Assembly (NCBI GenBank): GCA_963942565.1
Contig: OZ012694.1
Location: forward strand, 30,023,801 to 30,087,800
Reading direction: 5' to 3'
DNA from: Maea johnstoni
Taxonomy: Eukaryota > Annelida > Polychaeta > Spionida > Magelonidae
DNA length: 64,000 nt
The notes under the pieces are model-generated. The model saw nothing but the letters and a program-made list of their open reading frames with translations, ran no database searches and was not told where the DNA came from. Shown piece by piece: positions 1 through 11,744 of this stretch (positions are counted from its first letter, which is position 1; each line of letters opens with the position of its first letter). The position numbers were made by a program, and so were the translations under genes.

Positions 1-776
1 CACGTTGATTATAGGTGGAATACGGTGTATGATTCTTTGCGGCACCTTGAAAAATTGGATATAGAATTATTTTCCTTTTTATTTGCCGTCGTACAAGTAA
101 CTATCAGCATTTATAATGCCTTTTTATTGTAGTAAACCTGATACACGCCTTGAGAATTATGTGATTACCTGTGTTGAAATACAATACGACGATGCATATG
201 TACATACCCGGGTGTACAAATAGATGCAATAGAAACCACCTCTTTGAGAATTAAAAAAAATCGCCAATATCAAGCTCATGCTGATAACGTCATGTTGCGT
301 TTCAGCACAAAATCATCACTGTGAGAAAAATCTAACTGGTCTGGCCTTTTGGCCTAATTTCACTCGGTGCTTCAATGATATTTACTTCAAACTGATGCGG
401 AAGTTCTGGACATTTCGTCATACACACGAGAGTGCTGGCTCGGGAATAATTACCAGAGGAGAGGGAGAGTACCTACATGAGGGTAAAAGGGATGTGTCGC
501 TGGTGAGGATATACTATTACTGTGAAACTAATTCTTTCAGCGGCCAAAACAGGCCAGACTAGATTAACAATATTTTCCTTATAAAAGTATACTTTGGAAA
601 ATATTGGATGAAGAATATTTATGAGAATCCAACCAACAACAGACCTTTACAAAACAAATCCATCCTTAATTCTGAAGTTAATTATCATAGCTCCAGAAAA
701 ACACTCATCATGGGAACTCATAGGTATGAGTGGCGGGTTAACCAAGCCTTTTGGTGTAGACAACTAAGGAATTATA
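1..776. other. Stretch without a recognised gene
   Basis: AT-rich sequence with short open frames of under 100 codons on the plus strand. None shows a recognisable domain, splice pattern or family motif. I see nothing else that I can support here. Confidence 0.5.
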
Positions 777-985
777 GTGTAACTCCACCTTCAAAATTAA
801 AAAAGATATGTTTTAGAGCTCAGTGTCACCTTTCTCAGGACACCTTGATTACAATTGTACTCCGCAAATTGACTGAGATATTTAAGTTTGTATCTTGAAA
901 AAAACAGCAAATTTACTGCCTCAGCTGGTCCATGGGGGCACCATCTTGGAGCTTATCAGAAACAGGAAGTGACGTCATACTGCTA
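777..985 (+). repeat. Interspersed repeat R1, copy 1
   Basis: It begins gtgtaactccacc and matches the reverse complement of 6668-6885 over most of its length, including the segment around cttgattacaattgtactc. The two copies lie in opposite orientation on either side of the first Academ-like element. The family is unknown; a MITE is the likeliest kind. Confidence 0.65.
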
Positions 986-2199
986 CATCCAGGCTGCTCA
1001 GGGCCATTCAGAACTGAACACCCAAACACATTCTGTCATTAGTAAATGACTTACAAAGAGGATAGTGGTGTATCAGACTCAGCAAACAGAGGCACTCTGT
1101 GTCTCAGTGTATACATATATGGTGCAATTTTATTTTCTAGAGGTATACCAGGTTCTGTGTGGCAAAAGCAATGAGGGAAAAGAGACCTGCAGTAATAGGC
1201 GAGCGGCAAACCTGGAAAAAGGGCTCTAATTAAGAAGTTTAATCAACCCGAGAGTCATACAGATGAAACATATGTCATTTTAAAGCTGATTTTCTATACT
1301 TTTAGAAAAAGTATGTTGTGGAATTCAAATGTGGTCAGGTTTTTCTGAAAATTGCTTGTTATATCATATGGTTAGGTAGAATTATGTAAAAAAAACAAAT
1401 TTCTGATTTTTCTATTCTAAACTTGCAAATCAATAACGTGCAATCAAATAGCAGTGAAAAGTGAGTTAAGTCAATGTATTATCTTATACAAAAAGTTTCA
1501 TTCGGCTAAAATTATTCTAAACCTAAAAAAATGTGAATTTTTAGACAAATTTGAGCATTTTTTTGGTATAATTCTTTTTGAGGAGTGATATTTTGTTTTT
1601 TAAAACAGGGTTTGCATACCAGAGTGTGTCATATAAAATGCCATCAGAAAGCTTATCATCTCAGCTTTCATTTGGGACCAATTTTAAAATGGACTGGCTT
1701 TTCAGGACTTAGTGAAAGAAGTTTACTTACCCCTACCCCTATTCTGAAAAATGCAACTAAAATACAAAAAAATTGGTCCTTGTGCACACTTTCTTAGACT
1801 ATTTCTAAGTTAGACAGCTAAGTTAGACAATTTGCGTTAGTTCATGAACTAGCCACTAGGTGGCTGTTCATTGTAGCTGTCATTGCTGCCAAGGGTCAAG
1901 ACATATATCACTATAGATGATTAAGTGGAATGTACTGATTAGTGTCTTTAAGTAAAAGTTGCAGTCTTTAGTTCATCAAGTGGAGAGAAAGAGGGAGAGG
2001 GCATATGGGCCTCCTGGCCCAAACATTCAGGTGCATCATACTGGCCAGGTGTCAAATCAGGGGGCTTCAAAGGCAGGCTAAGGAGCTGCCCTCCCTTAGA
2101 ACCTGCCTAACCAGGTGATGGAGCCAGTTGGTCCAATCTTTGATGGATGGGCCAGTGCCCTCACCTGATCCAGAGTGGACCGTAGGAACTATCAGAACT

Positions 2200-2551
2200 G
2201 GGTTGGGGGGGGGGGGGGGGGGGCTGTCAGGTACAGAGGGGGGCCGCACCCACGTTAAGTATTTCACAGAAGAAGGGGTCCACGATTTGTAAAAGAGGGG
2301 TACTTTTTTGAACACAGGTACAAAGTATGGGGGGGGGGGGGGGGGGGTGGGGTGAAAATCCCCTTACAATCCATGAAATATCCGTGGCTCTGATGCCGAC
2401 TGACTTCTGAAGTGACTGGACTTCTGAGTCTGCTGCCGCTCAGCAGGCAGAGGATTATACAATCTAAAGTTAAAATATGTTCACGTTCATCCAATGTCAG
2501 TGTTTTGATAAGAGAAGGGGTGTTTAATTAGTTTTTTTACCCCCCCCCCCT
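2200..2551 (-). mobile_element. Poly-G-ended element PG, copy A
   Basis: A segment bounded by a G tract (about 2204-2223) and a C tract (2541-2550). Inside, 2360-2525 is a clear inverted copy of 4020-4200 (for example the block around ggcagaggattata and aatgtcagtgttttgata). It also holds an extra G tract at 2331-2347. No convincing target duplication was found, so its limits are approximate. Confidence 0.55.
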
Positions 2552-3639
2552 CCTCTGGAATCATCCAGATACTGGAGCATTTATTCTACACGTCTTGATG
2601 AGTGAAAGTACTTGGGACAGTTGAGAGGCAAAAGGGGATCACCTTTAACTGGTACACTGTACCATCACACTGTGAAAGTAGGCATCCTCTAAATCTAGAG
2701 AGACTGCCCACATACCTGTAACCTGGACAAGGCAAATGCCTAAGACAGGTGGATATACTTTCCTAGATTGGTATCAGACAAGGATGAAGTGGACGGGAAG
2801 GGTGCTCTCACATCTCTTTTATGGGAAGACTTCATTGTGGCACCCCTGGAGGCTGCAGGGCCCTGCAGGCTCCTCATCTTGGATGAAAAGTGTCCGTTAC
2901 CGACCCTTCGCTGGAGATGGGCTGGCGCTAGGCCTTTGAGAGACCCCTTTATGGAGAGACATGAGTTTCAACTCTAAAAATCTCTGGATTTTGGGGGCCT
3001 AGTCCTTGCACACCTCATAGGACCAGCCTGTGGGTGTGCAGGATAACTGAACACTGCAGACAAAAGATGCTACATTCCAGTTCATGCCATCAGCAAGGCT
3101 CACTCACCTACCTTCTGTAAAATATAACTAGCAGTGCTAGTCCTACTGGATATGATTCCAACTCAGCAAACCCTGCAAGCGGCACACCTTATAAGCTTGT
3201 TCAATGGTTTGCAATAGGAGTTTGCACCTCCCGCAGAACTCTAAGCTGGAGTGGCATGCTGCTCACCTCATAAAAGGGGGATGTGTTGATCTCTCTATGG
3301 ATACCATACATTTAAAAGATCTCTTGGTCCTCTAGATCTGAAGACTCTGCTCTTATTCTCCATCTTTTTCTTCTTTCACCTAGAATTATTATGCTTTGTC
3401 ATTGTTCCTTAACAATGACAGGGGACAGCTTTTCAGGAATACTTTAAGGCAATAAATGGTCTTTATGTGCAAATGTGCTTTTAAACCCTCATTCACTCAC
3501 TCCACCTCAGCAATGTTTGATTCAAGCAAGAGGGAAGAGGATAGTGTTCAAGATTGTTATGGAAAATCCTTGAAGGTTATCTGACCTAGCTTACCGTGAT
3601 AGATTGCTCAATTTGACCTTGTATGAACCTAAAAAAAGA

Positions 3640-4320
3640 TCTAGCAATGATGCCAAAGACTTGAACTGACTACGGGTCAAACTAGTTTGAGAAAGAATGC
3701 TAGCTTTATTAAACAACCTCCATGTGAGGCAAACATTTGCAACATGTGAGGAGAGCATTCTGGCAAACCAAAATATGGTTGTCATCTCACGCAGCACAGC
3801 AGGGTATGATTATGGTTATGGATTGAAGGAGTGTGACACTCTAATACTTATTTTTCATGAAGGTGCTATAGTGTCAGAGGTTTGGGGGGGGGGGGGGTCA
3901 CTTTGGTATTTAGGATGTTGCATACGCTCATTTTCAAAATTTAAAAATACCCCTAAAGCACTGATTTCAGGCCAGAAAAGGACCCTTATTTTCAAAAACG
4001 CTGACATTTTTTCCAGTAAAAAAACACCCCTTCTTTTATCAAAACACTGACATTGGATGAACGTATTTTAACTTTCGATTTTATAATCCTCTGCCTTATT
4101 AGCGGCAGCAGACTCGGAAGCTTAGTCACTTCGGGAGTCACTCAGCGTCAGAGCCGCGGATATTTTGTGGATTGTATGGGGATTCTCAGCCCCCATACTT
4201 CGTACAAAATATGTAGCGCGGGTGCGGCCCCTTCTCTATACCTGACTGCACCAACCCCCCCCCCCCAACAACGGGTCTGAGGTTCTGCAAGACCTTATTT
4301 GCAATTACAATGTTAGGAAA
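3640..4320 (+). pseudogene. Remnant of Academ-like transposase C-terminal region in Ac1, split by an insertion
   Basis: Conceptual translation around 3690-3880 reads NNLHVRQTF, then ESILANQNMVV, then FHEGAIVSEV. This parallels the second element's KLPPCEGSF, ASWQTKIWM and FYEGPMVSEV in the same order. After the inserted poly-G element the match resumes at 4276 as SEVLQDLIC, the second element's SEVLQDLICRC. It is a heavily mutated fossil of a plain DNA transposon gene; no intact frame covers it. Confidence 0.6.
3883..4275 (-). mobile_element. Poly-G-ended element PG, copy B, with 9-bp target duplication
   Basis: Starts in a run of 14 G and ends in a C tract. It is bracketed by TCAGAGGTT (3874-3882) and TCTGAGGTT (4276-4284), a 9-bp duplication with one difference. 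It splits the transposase remnant, whose translation continues cleanly on the far side. An 8- or 9-bp duplication suits hAT or Mutator-like non-autonomous elements. The G-tract ends are unusual. Confidence 0.65.
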
Positions 4321-5284
4321 CAGCGCTCAAAATACTGTATGCTACCAGTAAGAGATGTCTTCCATGGAACTTTGCCCTTGGGAAGCAAGTGAAGACTGGA
4401 AGTATTCACTAATGGCTGTCAATCTCCAAGAGGAAGATGGTTCATAGGATGTGCAATATCACTGAGAAAGACATGCTGGGATAAAGCAAAGTAAATTCCT
4501 AGTTAACTATCACATTTAAATGACAATTGTAGTGTGGTTGACACAACATTGGTGTACATTAACACAAGTGTTCCTAGATATCTTGACCTTCAGGAGATAA
4601 GATTCATATTTGATATAAAATCACTTAGTTATGCAACATACTTCTTTCTGAACAATTTAAATAACTTCCAATGTCATTACAATCTTATTTGTACATAAAT
4701 GATTTTTAAAAAATATTTTCAGATTTTTTCACATTTTTCATAATGGGGGAAGGGGTAATCAAAGTCCCACAACTTATACATTTATCAACCGATCCACTCA
4801 AATCTGGTCTCATTAGAAAGAATATAGTTCCAGCTTTATATTGGTGTATGATGTAGTGCTCTCTCTCTGTCTTACAGACTGATATATAGGTGAAAATGCT
4901 CTATGCATTTGAAAATAAATACAAAGAAATGTGAAAAATTATGATAAAATCGTATTTTTTCCCCCCTGCAAATACCTCTGGAAGTTCAATTAATTTTTTT
5001 AATAGTATATACACACTGGCCAAACTTAAGAATACTGTGTTCTTGAATATCCTCGTTATGTTGTTTCATTAAAAATAATTTTCGTTTTCATAATTTTTGA
5101 CAATTTTTTTTCAACATGTCAGTACCTTTAGTTGATTTCAGAAAAAACCTGACCACATTTGATTTCCACAACATATCCCATCTTAAAGTGCAGAAAACAA
5201 GCTTTCAAATGAGCTATGCTGTGTCCGTATGACTCTCGGGTTGATTAAATTTCTGAAATCTGGTCCTCAGCCGCTCGCCTATAA

Positions 5285-6473
5285 AGGGGTTATGGATGCG
5301 CTTTAGGGCTCTAGAGATTCTACCAGTTTACAAATTAGCCTGGTATTTAGTACTCTTACAATGTCCTGACACTGTTATCTTGCGATGAAAGGAAGTTTAC
5401 AATTAGTAAGCTGTGTGTATATTGTCATGTAGAGTGTGTCGGCTGCTCAGGAATTGACTGCAATACACATTAATCTCAAAGGAATTGCGTCTGCTCTATA
5501 GTCTCATGCTTTACCCAGGAGGTTAACTGCAATAAACATCCTCTGGGCACAATTATTTCCAATTGCAGTCAGACTAGTTACTGTTAGGAAAACACAAGTA
5601 TTTGAAGTACAATTGTGAAACCAGACAGCCTATAAACCATCTTCCAATTATATTGTGATGATGTTTAGTTCATATTAGCTATATATTACTTCTAAACTAA
5701 TGCCTACAATTTAAACAGAAATACGGCAAATATAACATATTTTTAATTTTGTTATCGTATGACAGAAAACTATTATTATTATTAGTTTATTCTTCCGATA
5801 GTTGGAGGGGGAAGTCAGTGAACATCCTTTTCTGGCATTCAGAACTTCCCCCACTTAATCTAAATGTTCCTTGCCTTTAAATGTGGGGCTATCACAGACC
5901 ATATATTGATCATATTTTTGGCGGTTCAGACCGTATATTGATCATGTTTTCACTGGTACATGCGCTTATTTAGAAAATCTTTGTTGCATCCAAACTGGAA
6001 GCTTGACAATTCACCATCTTTGTGCTCAGTTTTTGAGCTGTCCACAGTCACGCTTTTAGGGTTCAACTTTCCTACATTACAGGTTATGGCCACAGTACCA
6101 ACCGTCCTGGCCACCACGGTACCGTGGTGGCCCGGACGGTTGGGAGCAATGCTTCCTGTCATTCGCACTCCCGAGAGAACGCTACCCACCTGGCCGGCAC
6201 TGGCCTTATCTATATGGGTCAAATGCAGCCAGCTAGTAGCAGTATACAATGGAGTGTTGACGCTAGATGTGACAGCCATACAGATTTCCACTTGCAGCAG
6301 AAAATTGAGTATGAAAGCGGTTTTCATGGAAATGTCTACAAGAAAGTGGTATATTTAGTTTAGGAAGTATACGATACTCTGGCGTGCAGCTTAATATAGA
6401 AGTTTTAGCATGCTCTTGAGGGTTGAAAGTTGTAACAAGTGACTTTAAAAAGTTCTGTGTGACCATATCCTGT
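5285..6473. other. Stretch without a recognised gene
   Basis: No gene is supported. It contains a short direct repeat, accatatattgatcat and accgtatattgatcat (about 5899-5945), and the GC-rich palindrome listed separately. Open frames on both strands at 5950-6360 are largely mirror images over that palindrome and show no family motif. Confidence 0.5.
6098..6143. repeat. 46-bp near-perfect palindrome
   Basis: Two 23-bp arms meet without a spacer at GGTACC (centre 6120/6121), with a single mismatch (ccaggacgg against cccggacgg). The surroundings are AT-rich, so the GC-rich palindrome stands out. It would form a strong hairpin. Function unknown. Confidence 0.85.
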
Positions 6474-6656
6474 CATGTAGGGGCATATGCCCCTAGATTT
6501 TGCTGTGGACTCCAAGATTTTTCAAACTAGGGGCCCAAAATAGTATGTATCATAACCAGAAATCCAATTATTGGCCAATATTTTTTTGTCAAAATACCTT
6601 TTCGGGCCTCTGGCCTCAAATCTAAGTGTCAGACCCTGGCCACTAGAGCTAGCCCC
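6474..6656 (+). repeat. Interspersed repeat R3 (hAT-like MITE?), copy 1
   Basis: It shares with 40163-40352 the segments ggggcatatgcccctagat, ggggcccaaaatagta and aaatctaagtgtcagaccc. The better copy begins CAGGGTTTGAC and ends GTCAGACCCTG, which look like short inverted ends of hAT type. This copy is truncated on the left. Confidence 0.55.
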
Positions 6657-6667
6657 TAAGCTCCCTC

Positions 6668-6885
6668 ACTCTCTCCAGGAAGTCACAGCATGTCATCACA
6701 CGCATCTAATTAACATCACTAATTAGGTTCCCTCTGAGCAAACATGGCAGCCCCCATAAAGTTACCTTTAAATGGTATTATCTCAGTTTATCTGCTGAGT
6801 ACAATTGTAATCAAGGTGTCCTATGAAAGGTGAGATTGAGCTCTACAACATATCTTTTTTAATTTTGAAGGTGGAGTTACACTTT
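6668..6885 (-). repeat. Interspersed repeat R1, copy 2 (inverted)
   Basis: Its reverse complement begins gtgtaactccaccttcaaaa and tracks 777-985 closely for about 110 bp, then more loosely through the atgggggc segment. Confidence 0.65.
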
Positions 6886-7909
6886 AATTAGGCATTTTGA
6901 TATACTTCAGAAAATGGTCTTAAACCGGTTGGTAAGATGAAAGTTTTGCAATACAGTTGGTGTTTAAAACCTAAACTACTCAGGAATTGGGGTATGTTTG
7001 TGTTTCTTGATGCTGATTGGCCAATTGGTGTCGGACATGTAGCCGTTCACAATATGTAGATTTGGTATCGCGCCTCTGAATTCGATATCACCCCTTGGCG
7101 CACCGCCACAGCCGATATCACCTTTAAACATCCTATGTGATGTATTTGCTCTTAACAATGGAAACGCTGTTGATAAATTCGTTACATCCTGAAGGTGTGG
7201 TCGGGCTTGTTACCCATCCTCCGCGTCTCACTCGGCTACGTCTCGTGGGATCCCGCTTAGGATCTGGGTGCCTTCGGGTAGATATCAGGCCGGACCACAT
7301 GCAGTTCCTAACAGGGTGTTACTAATAATACATATATGTTGGAAGTACACACCATACAACAATCATGGGGAAATGTTACATTTCGATAAAGAATTATCTA
7401 TTTAATTTACTTGCAGGAGACAATAGTATGTTAGGTTTTGGGTATATATGTGTCTCATGCACTGTTGTTCCAGGAGCACACCCCTGTGAGAATTGGAAGT
7501 TCACCCCACTCCCTCCCTCAATTATATCCAAATGATGATGTCATGTGCCCTCGATGTGGCATATTGTGCATACGCCCGAGCGGCGACCATAAACAACTCT
7601 GAAATCCATACGTTCGTCCAAAAACAGCAAAGAGTAAACTGGAATATTTCAACAGAGAGACCAGAAATATCCAGTGTAAGGCTGCCGTTGTTGCTTTTAA
7701 AGACAGTGTGGCGTAGCTGCCTGACATAGGACGCGAGCAGGCATACGCAGGAGAATCGACTGTGAGTAGTGTCTTCGGTCTAATCCCAGCAAACAGATAT
7801 ACTCGATTTTGCACGGCGTTGACTTATCAGTCTTAATGGTAGTGGAGCATTTATGGTTGGCTGAAAAAGGTGTTTGCAAAAACTATCACATTTCTCTGAT
7901 CTGATCAAT
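6886..7909. other. 5' flank of the otopetrin gene
   Basis: No coding exon is recognised. It is moderately GC-rich with CpGs around 7060-7320 and 7540-7740, and CCAAT-like words occur near 7020. No good splice acceptor leads directly to the otopetrin start, so the promoter and 5' UTR probably lie here. I cannot place a transcription start. Confidence 0.35.
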
Positions 7910-9631
7910 ATGGCGGACCGCGTTGTCATGGCAGCAGGTAGGACGTCCAGTTCGATTCTTCTGCTGTGTTTATTGAGTCTGGCCGTGGTCCTCATGGCGA
8001 CTGCATGGATCACCCACGAGAAAGAAGAACCCTTTACAATCAGCAAGTCCACGGCGGAGGTGTTCCTCATTATGCTTATGTGGCTGGGGTTGGCGACCAT
8101 GGCTGGGATATGGTCGCCCTTACTGACCAACGCGGGCGCCAGACGCCCACCGAGAAGGAACCGTCTTAGGACGAGACGAACTGTACAAGTTATTAGCCAG
8201 TACCTGCCTGTAGCTGGAATCTACCTATTTGGAACAGGGAGTGTTATTCTAGATCTACTTCGTTTGATCCAAGAGGGCGAGTGCGCTAAGTTTGCGGGAA
8301 CATTGGACGAATATGGCGATCCACACATCACTAGCGGTACAGTGGCCTCAGGTTTAGTGTTTGGGATCACAAAGATCCTCTTCTTCATCGTACAGGTGGC
8401 CTTTCTGAACAGATTCTCCAAGCTCACCATCGGTAACTCGTCGTATTTGTCAAACGCCGTATTCACCATTCTTGCCACCAACCTTTCTGTGTGGGTCTAT
8501 GCTTTTCTGGAAGAAACGCACGGACTTGAGAGTGAGCACAAAAATCCGACGTATGGTGCATCACGGATTGGTGCCCAAAATAACGTGACCAATTTTACGA
8601 TGTCTGATTGGATGCTCAAAAGCGACATCCATGGTGTTGTCATAAATACGTCCGAGTTATTCGAGGAATGCATTTTCGGCAACACTACTCTGGCGAAATA
8701 TCTGGACAACGTGCGTCCATACCTATACCCATTTACAATGGAGTACTCGTTACTGTCAGCCGGCCTATTGTTCCACATGTGGCTATATAAGGACAATGTG
8801 AACGAGGAGATTGGTGCCGAGGAGGATGAGGAACAATTGATAAATGAAGGAAATGATGGTGATGATGATCTGTCCTATTCGGTGCAGATCACTTCCGGTC
8901 AGCGACGTTTCAAGAGGTGCGGATTCACGTTTAATTTAGGCCTGGTTCTGACTTTGCTACATGTTATCATTTCCGCCACCCTCTATGACGAGCAGCTCTC
9001 CGCTTCCATTCTACCTTTCCACTACGCCCTGCAGCTCCTGTTCTACGTCCTCAACATCTCCGCGTGCCTCCTGGCGCTACGCCTGCTACGTCACACTCAC
9101 GTCACGCTGACGTCATTCAGCGTGGAGGATATTCTCCTCCTCCTCTCCTCCACGGGATTATACATGTTTAGGTGCTTCAGCCTCGCAGCTTCCGTCAGAC
9201 TCATCTTCGCAGACCACCAAAACAACGAGGACTTCGACCTCGCGACATTACCTTATTTGGTGTCTTTAGAGTCCATCTTGAACATCATAAATGTCGCTCT
9301 GCAATCTTTTCTCCTGGTGCAGGCTAATCGCGTGAAAGCTGGTTCCATCGTCAGTTCTACAAGTGGTTCGTTTTTCGACAGAAACGCCCCTTACTACATA
9401 GCCCAAGCGATGAGTTTTCTTGCCATCTGTAACTTCGGCGAGTGGGTCATGGATAGTTTCGTTGAGGTGGCCACCATTCAGGACCTCAAGACACTGCAGG
9501 GAAGTTTTTACGGGAATGACACGTGGAGAATCATCAAGCACGCCACCTATCCTTTGTGTATCTTTTTTCGCTTCCACTCTCTGATCCACATAGTTCACAT
9601 CCTGCCCGCCGTCATGACTAGCCAGATCTGA
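7910..9631 (+). CDS. Otopetrin-family proton channel
   Basis: Otopetrins are acid-activated proton channels in the plasma membrane, working as dimers of 12-helix subunits in taste, balance organs and acid sensing. This 573-codon frame shows about 12 hydrophobic helices. The first is at residues 14-35 (SSSILLLCLLSLAVVLMATA). A charged loop with a DEEQ/DGDDD acidic stretch separates helices 6 and 7. Family hallmarks visible are LYPFTMEYSLLSAGLLFHMW at helix 6 and IFFRFHSLIHIVHI in the last helix. NNVTNFT and GNTT are possible glycosylation sites in the helix 5-6 loop. The ATG at 7910 has A at -3 and G at +4; the frame is open upstream only to a TTG, so ATG 7910 is preferred. The whole channel is in one exon. 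An AATAAA lies about 53 bp past the stop. The paralogue cannot be assigned. Confidence 0.92.
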   Translation: MADRVVMAAGRTSSSILLLCLLSLAVVLMATAWITHEKEEPFTISKSTAEVFLIMLMWLGLATMAGIWSPLLTNAGARRPPRRNRLRTRRTVQVISQYLPVAGIYLFGTGSVILDLLRLIQEGECAKFAGTLDEYGDPHITSGTVASGLVFGITKILFFIVQVAFLNRFSKLTIGNSSYLSNAVFTILATNLSVWVYAFLEETHGLESEHKNPTYGASRIGAQNNVTNFTMSDWMLKSDIHGVVINTSELFEECIFGNTTLAKYLDNVRPYLYPFTMEYSLLSAGLLFHMWLYKDNVNEEIGAEEDEEQLINEGNDGDDDLSYSVQITSGQRRFKRCGFTFNLGLVLTLLHVIISATLYDEQLSASILPFHYALQLLFYVLNISACLLALRLLRHTHVTLTSFSVEDILLLLSSTGLYMFRCFSLAASVRLIFADHQNNEDFDLATLPYLVSLESILNIINVALQSFLLVQANRVKAGSIVSSTSGSFFDRNAPYYIAQAMSFLAICNFGEWVMDSFVEVATIQDLKTLQGSFYGNDTWRIIKHATYPLCIFFRFHSLIHIVHILPAVMTSQI

Positions 9632-9683
9632 AAGCAGCAGAACTCCATAAGTTATACCAGGAATGTTCATTGAATGTTCGTTT

Positions 9684-9689
9684 AATAAA
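9684..9689 (+). terminator. Polyadenylation signal AATAAA of the otopetrin gene
   Basis: AATAAA in gtttaataaacattc, 53 bases after the stop codon, the expected place for a short 3' UTR. Confidence 0.65.
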
Positions 9690-9762
9690 CATTCTTGGTG
9701 AAACGGCGATTTATTGACTAAAAAGAACAGACAGAAATATAAGGAAACTAATATTTCCAAAG

Positions 9763-9900
9763 GTAAACATGAACTATCAAAAACAGTAAGAAAAGGTGAC
9801 TAATAATTCAGAAGTTAAACATGAACTGTCAAAACAGTCAGAAAGATAAGGTGACTTATATTGCAGAAGTTAAACATGAACTATCAGAACAGTTATACAA
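9763..9900 (+). repeat. Minisatellite, 54-55 bp unit, 2.5 copies
   Basis: Units start at 9763, 9817 and 9872 with aaacatgaact(a/g)tca. Each full unit runs through an aggtgact block to a cagaagtt end. The repeat lies just downstream of the otopetrin polyadenylation signal. Confidence 0.8.
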
Positions 9901-10812
9901 TATGAACAGTATAATGCAGAAATTGAGGGGAAACCTTCAGTATTTGAATAAAAATGTCAGATCTAATTTACGTTTTAGGGTAAGACTGAAAATCCTTTCT
10001 GATTTTGATGAGATGCATTGTATAGTAGTTAAGATTCTTGTCTCTTTATACATAAATCTCCAGTTATGTACAGGAATTGGCATTTCTTATGTGCTATATG
10101 CACCAATATGTGTTTGATTTTTGTGTTGTTAAGAAATGAAAAACATGCGTTTTTGCTGAAGTAAAAAACAAACAAACTGAACCCTACATCGAATGGGTGG
10201 AGGGTGCCATGAGTTGTACCAGCAAGACCACGAATACCATACGCTCAGCTCTCTGTATACACACGTACCGTGTGATTTGCTTGAGCGCAGACATTGCCCT
10301 TGATCTTGGGGTGTCCCAACTGTCGCACCAGCGTACGATTGGGTCTTTAAAACGTGCGACAAACCAAACGCCGAGAGCACTGTTTAACTGGGAATTTTTC
10401 GCAAATCATGGCCAATTGAGTCTATTAGATATTTCACCTGTGGTATTTTGATACAAATTGTATTTAAAAGGGAACTTCATTTAGTATTACTGTCTGTTGA
10501 TTGGTCTTGGTCTTAATTGTTGCAATTAAGGCTAACATGGTAGTGCCACCAGATGACAATATTCATAGCTATTATCGAACCACGGTCAACAAAAGTTGCT
10601 GTGCTCCGCGACTAAAGTATTTGGACACCCCTGTTGAAGTCTTCACAAGAGCATCATATATCCGCCTTGCATAGCCTTTAGTCAGTCAAATGTATTGTAA
10701 TTGTCTTCAAGTTTGTCTGTATACGTAACGACGTACCAAGTGGGCAAGGTTGGCCAAATTAGTTTACATTTATTTCACCAGGTTGATAGAGGGCTCAGTT
10801 TAAGTGTGGCAC
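9901..10812. other. Stretch without a recognised gene
   Basis: Between the minisatellite and the second Academ-like element. Short open frames on both strands at 10129-10451 show no motif. Nothing further is supported. Confidence 0.5.
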
Positions 10813-11744
10813 GAGTAGGCCTGCGGCGGATCTGGAAAAAGGGCCTCAAATAAGGAGTTTAATGCGCCGAGAGTCATACAGCCGCAACATACCTCATTTG
10901 AAAGCTTGAAAGGTCTACTTTAAGATGAGGTATGTTGTGGTGGTCAAATGTGGTCACGTTTTTCTGAAATTTGAGTTGAATTTCATAGTTATAAAAAAAT
11001 GAGCAAAAATATGAAAATCTAAAAGTGAGCCTGACCGGTCATTTTTTTTCCAATCTCAACCCCACTTGGTGTGGTCCTCTCAGGTATGTATACAAACAAC
11101 ATGCAGTAATATAATTACTTATCCATTGCTTTATTTGCAGATTTTGCCATTTTGTAAGAAAAAATACACCGTTTTGAAATTATTTTAAAGTAAGTTCCTA
11201 TTGCTTATCATATAAGAACTTCCTATCACTGAAAAGCATCACATCACGTTTCTTGTGTTTCTACATGATTCCCTTTATATTTAGTACCAAAATTGATACT
11301 TTTGCTTGACTGAAGCCAGAGCAGTAAGACTTTGTCTACCCCTACCCCTATTATTGAAATATTGCCGAAAATACTAAAAATGCCTAAAATATTCTGCTAC
11401 AAATTTAAAAACATTGAAGACCCTCCAGTTACCACCTTGGCTGCTAGATTTACATTCAAGCATTAAATTACTGAAGAATTAGGCACCTTACAACATATTT
11501 CAGTGTAATAAGGTATACTGGAAGATGCGTATAAACCATATTTAGGTGACATTGACAGTTACACTGGTCAAGCGGGATTCTCCTTTCCACACTATTTAAT
11601 AAGTACAATTCTGAGGAAAATATAAATGCTGGAAGAAAATTAGTTATATCAACTAATTGGGCCTGTGCCTGGTAACAAATCTTCGCTGTTAGCTTAGTTG
11701 ATTCAGAACAGGAATGGCACTTAAAGTTCAGACAGTTTTGCGTT

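Larger units (their letters stand above)
1196..5281 (+). mobile_element. Academ-like DNA transposon Ac1 (decayed)
   Basis: Ends are TAGGCGAGCGGC on the left and GCCGCTCGCCTA on the right, flanked by a perfect 3-bp duplication TAA (1193-1195 and 5282-5284). The outer few hundred bases of both ends are similar to the ends of the element at 10816-15382 (shared words include gagagtcatacag and tggtca...tttttctga), so the two belong to one family. The inside is badly decayed. A recognisable piece of the transposase C-terminal region remains at about 3640-3880 and continues at 4276, reading toward the right end. Two copies of a poly-G-ended element are inserted in it. The 3-bp duplication and the type of protein point to the Academ superfamily. 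Confidence 0.75.

Noticed and set aside
278-898. Two small open frames near the left edge
   Set aside because: No start context, motif or splice support; one overlaps repeat R1.
5950-6363. Overlapping open frames of 79-132 codons on both strands
   Set aside because: No family motif; they straddle a palindrome and are open on both strands by chance.
7874-7876. TTG 7874 as the start of otopetrin
   Set aside because: The in-frame ATG at 7910 has a strong context; TTG starts are not expected in animals.
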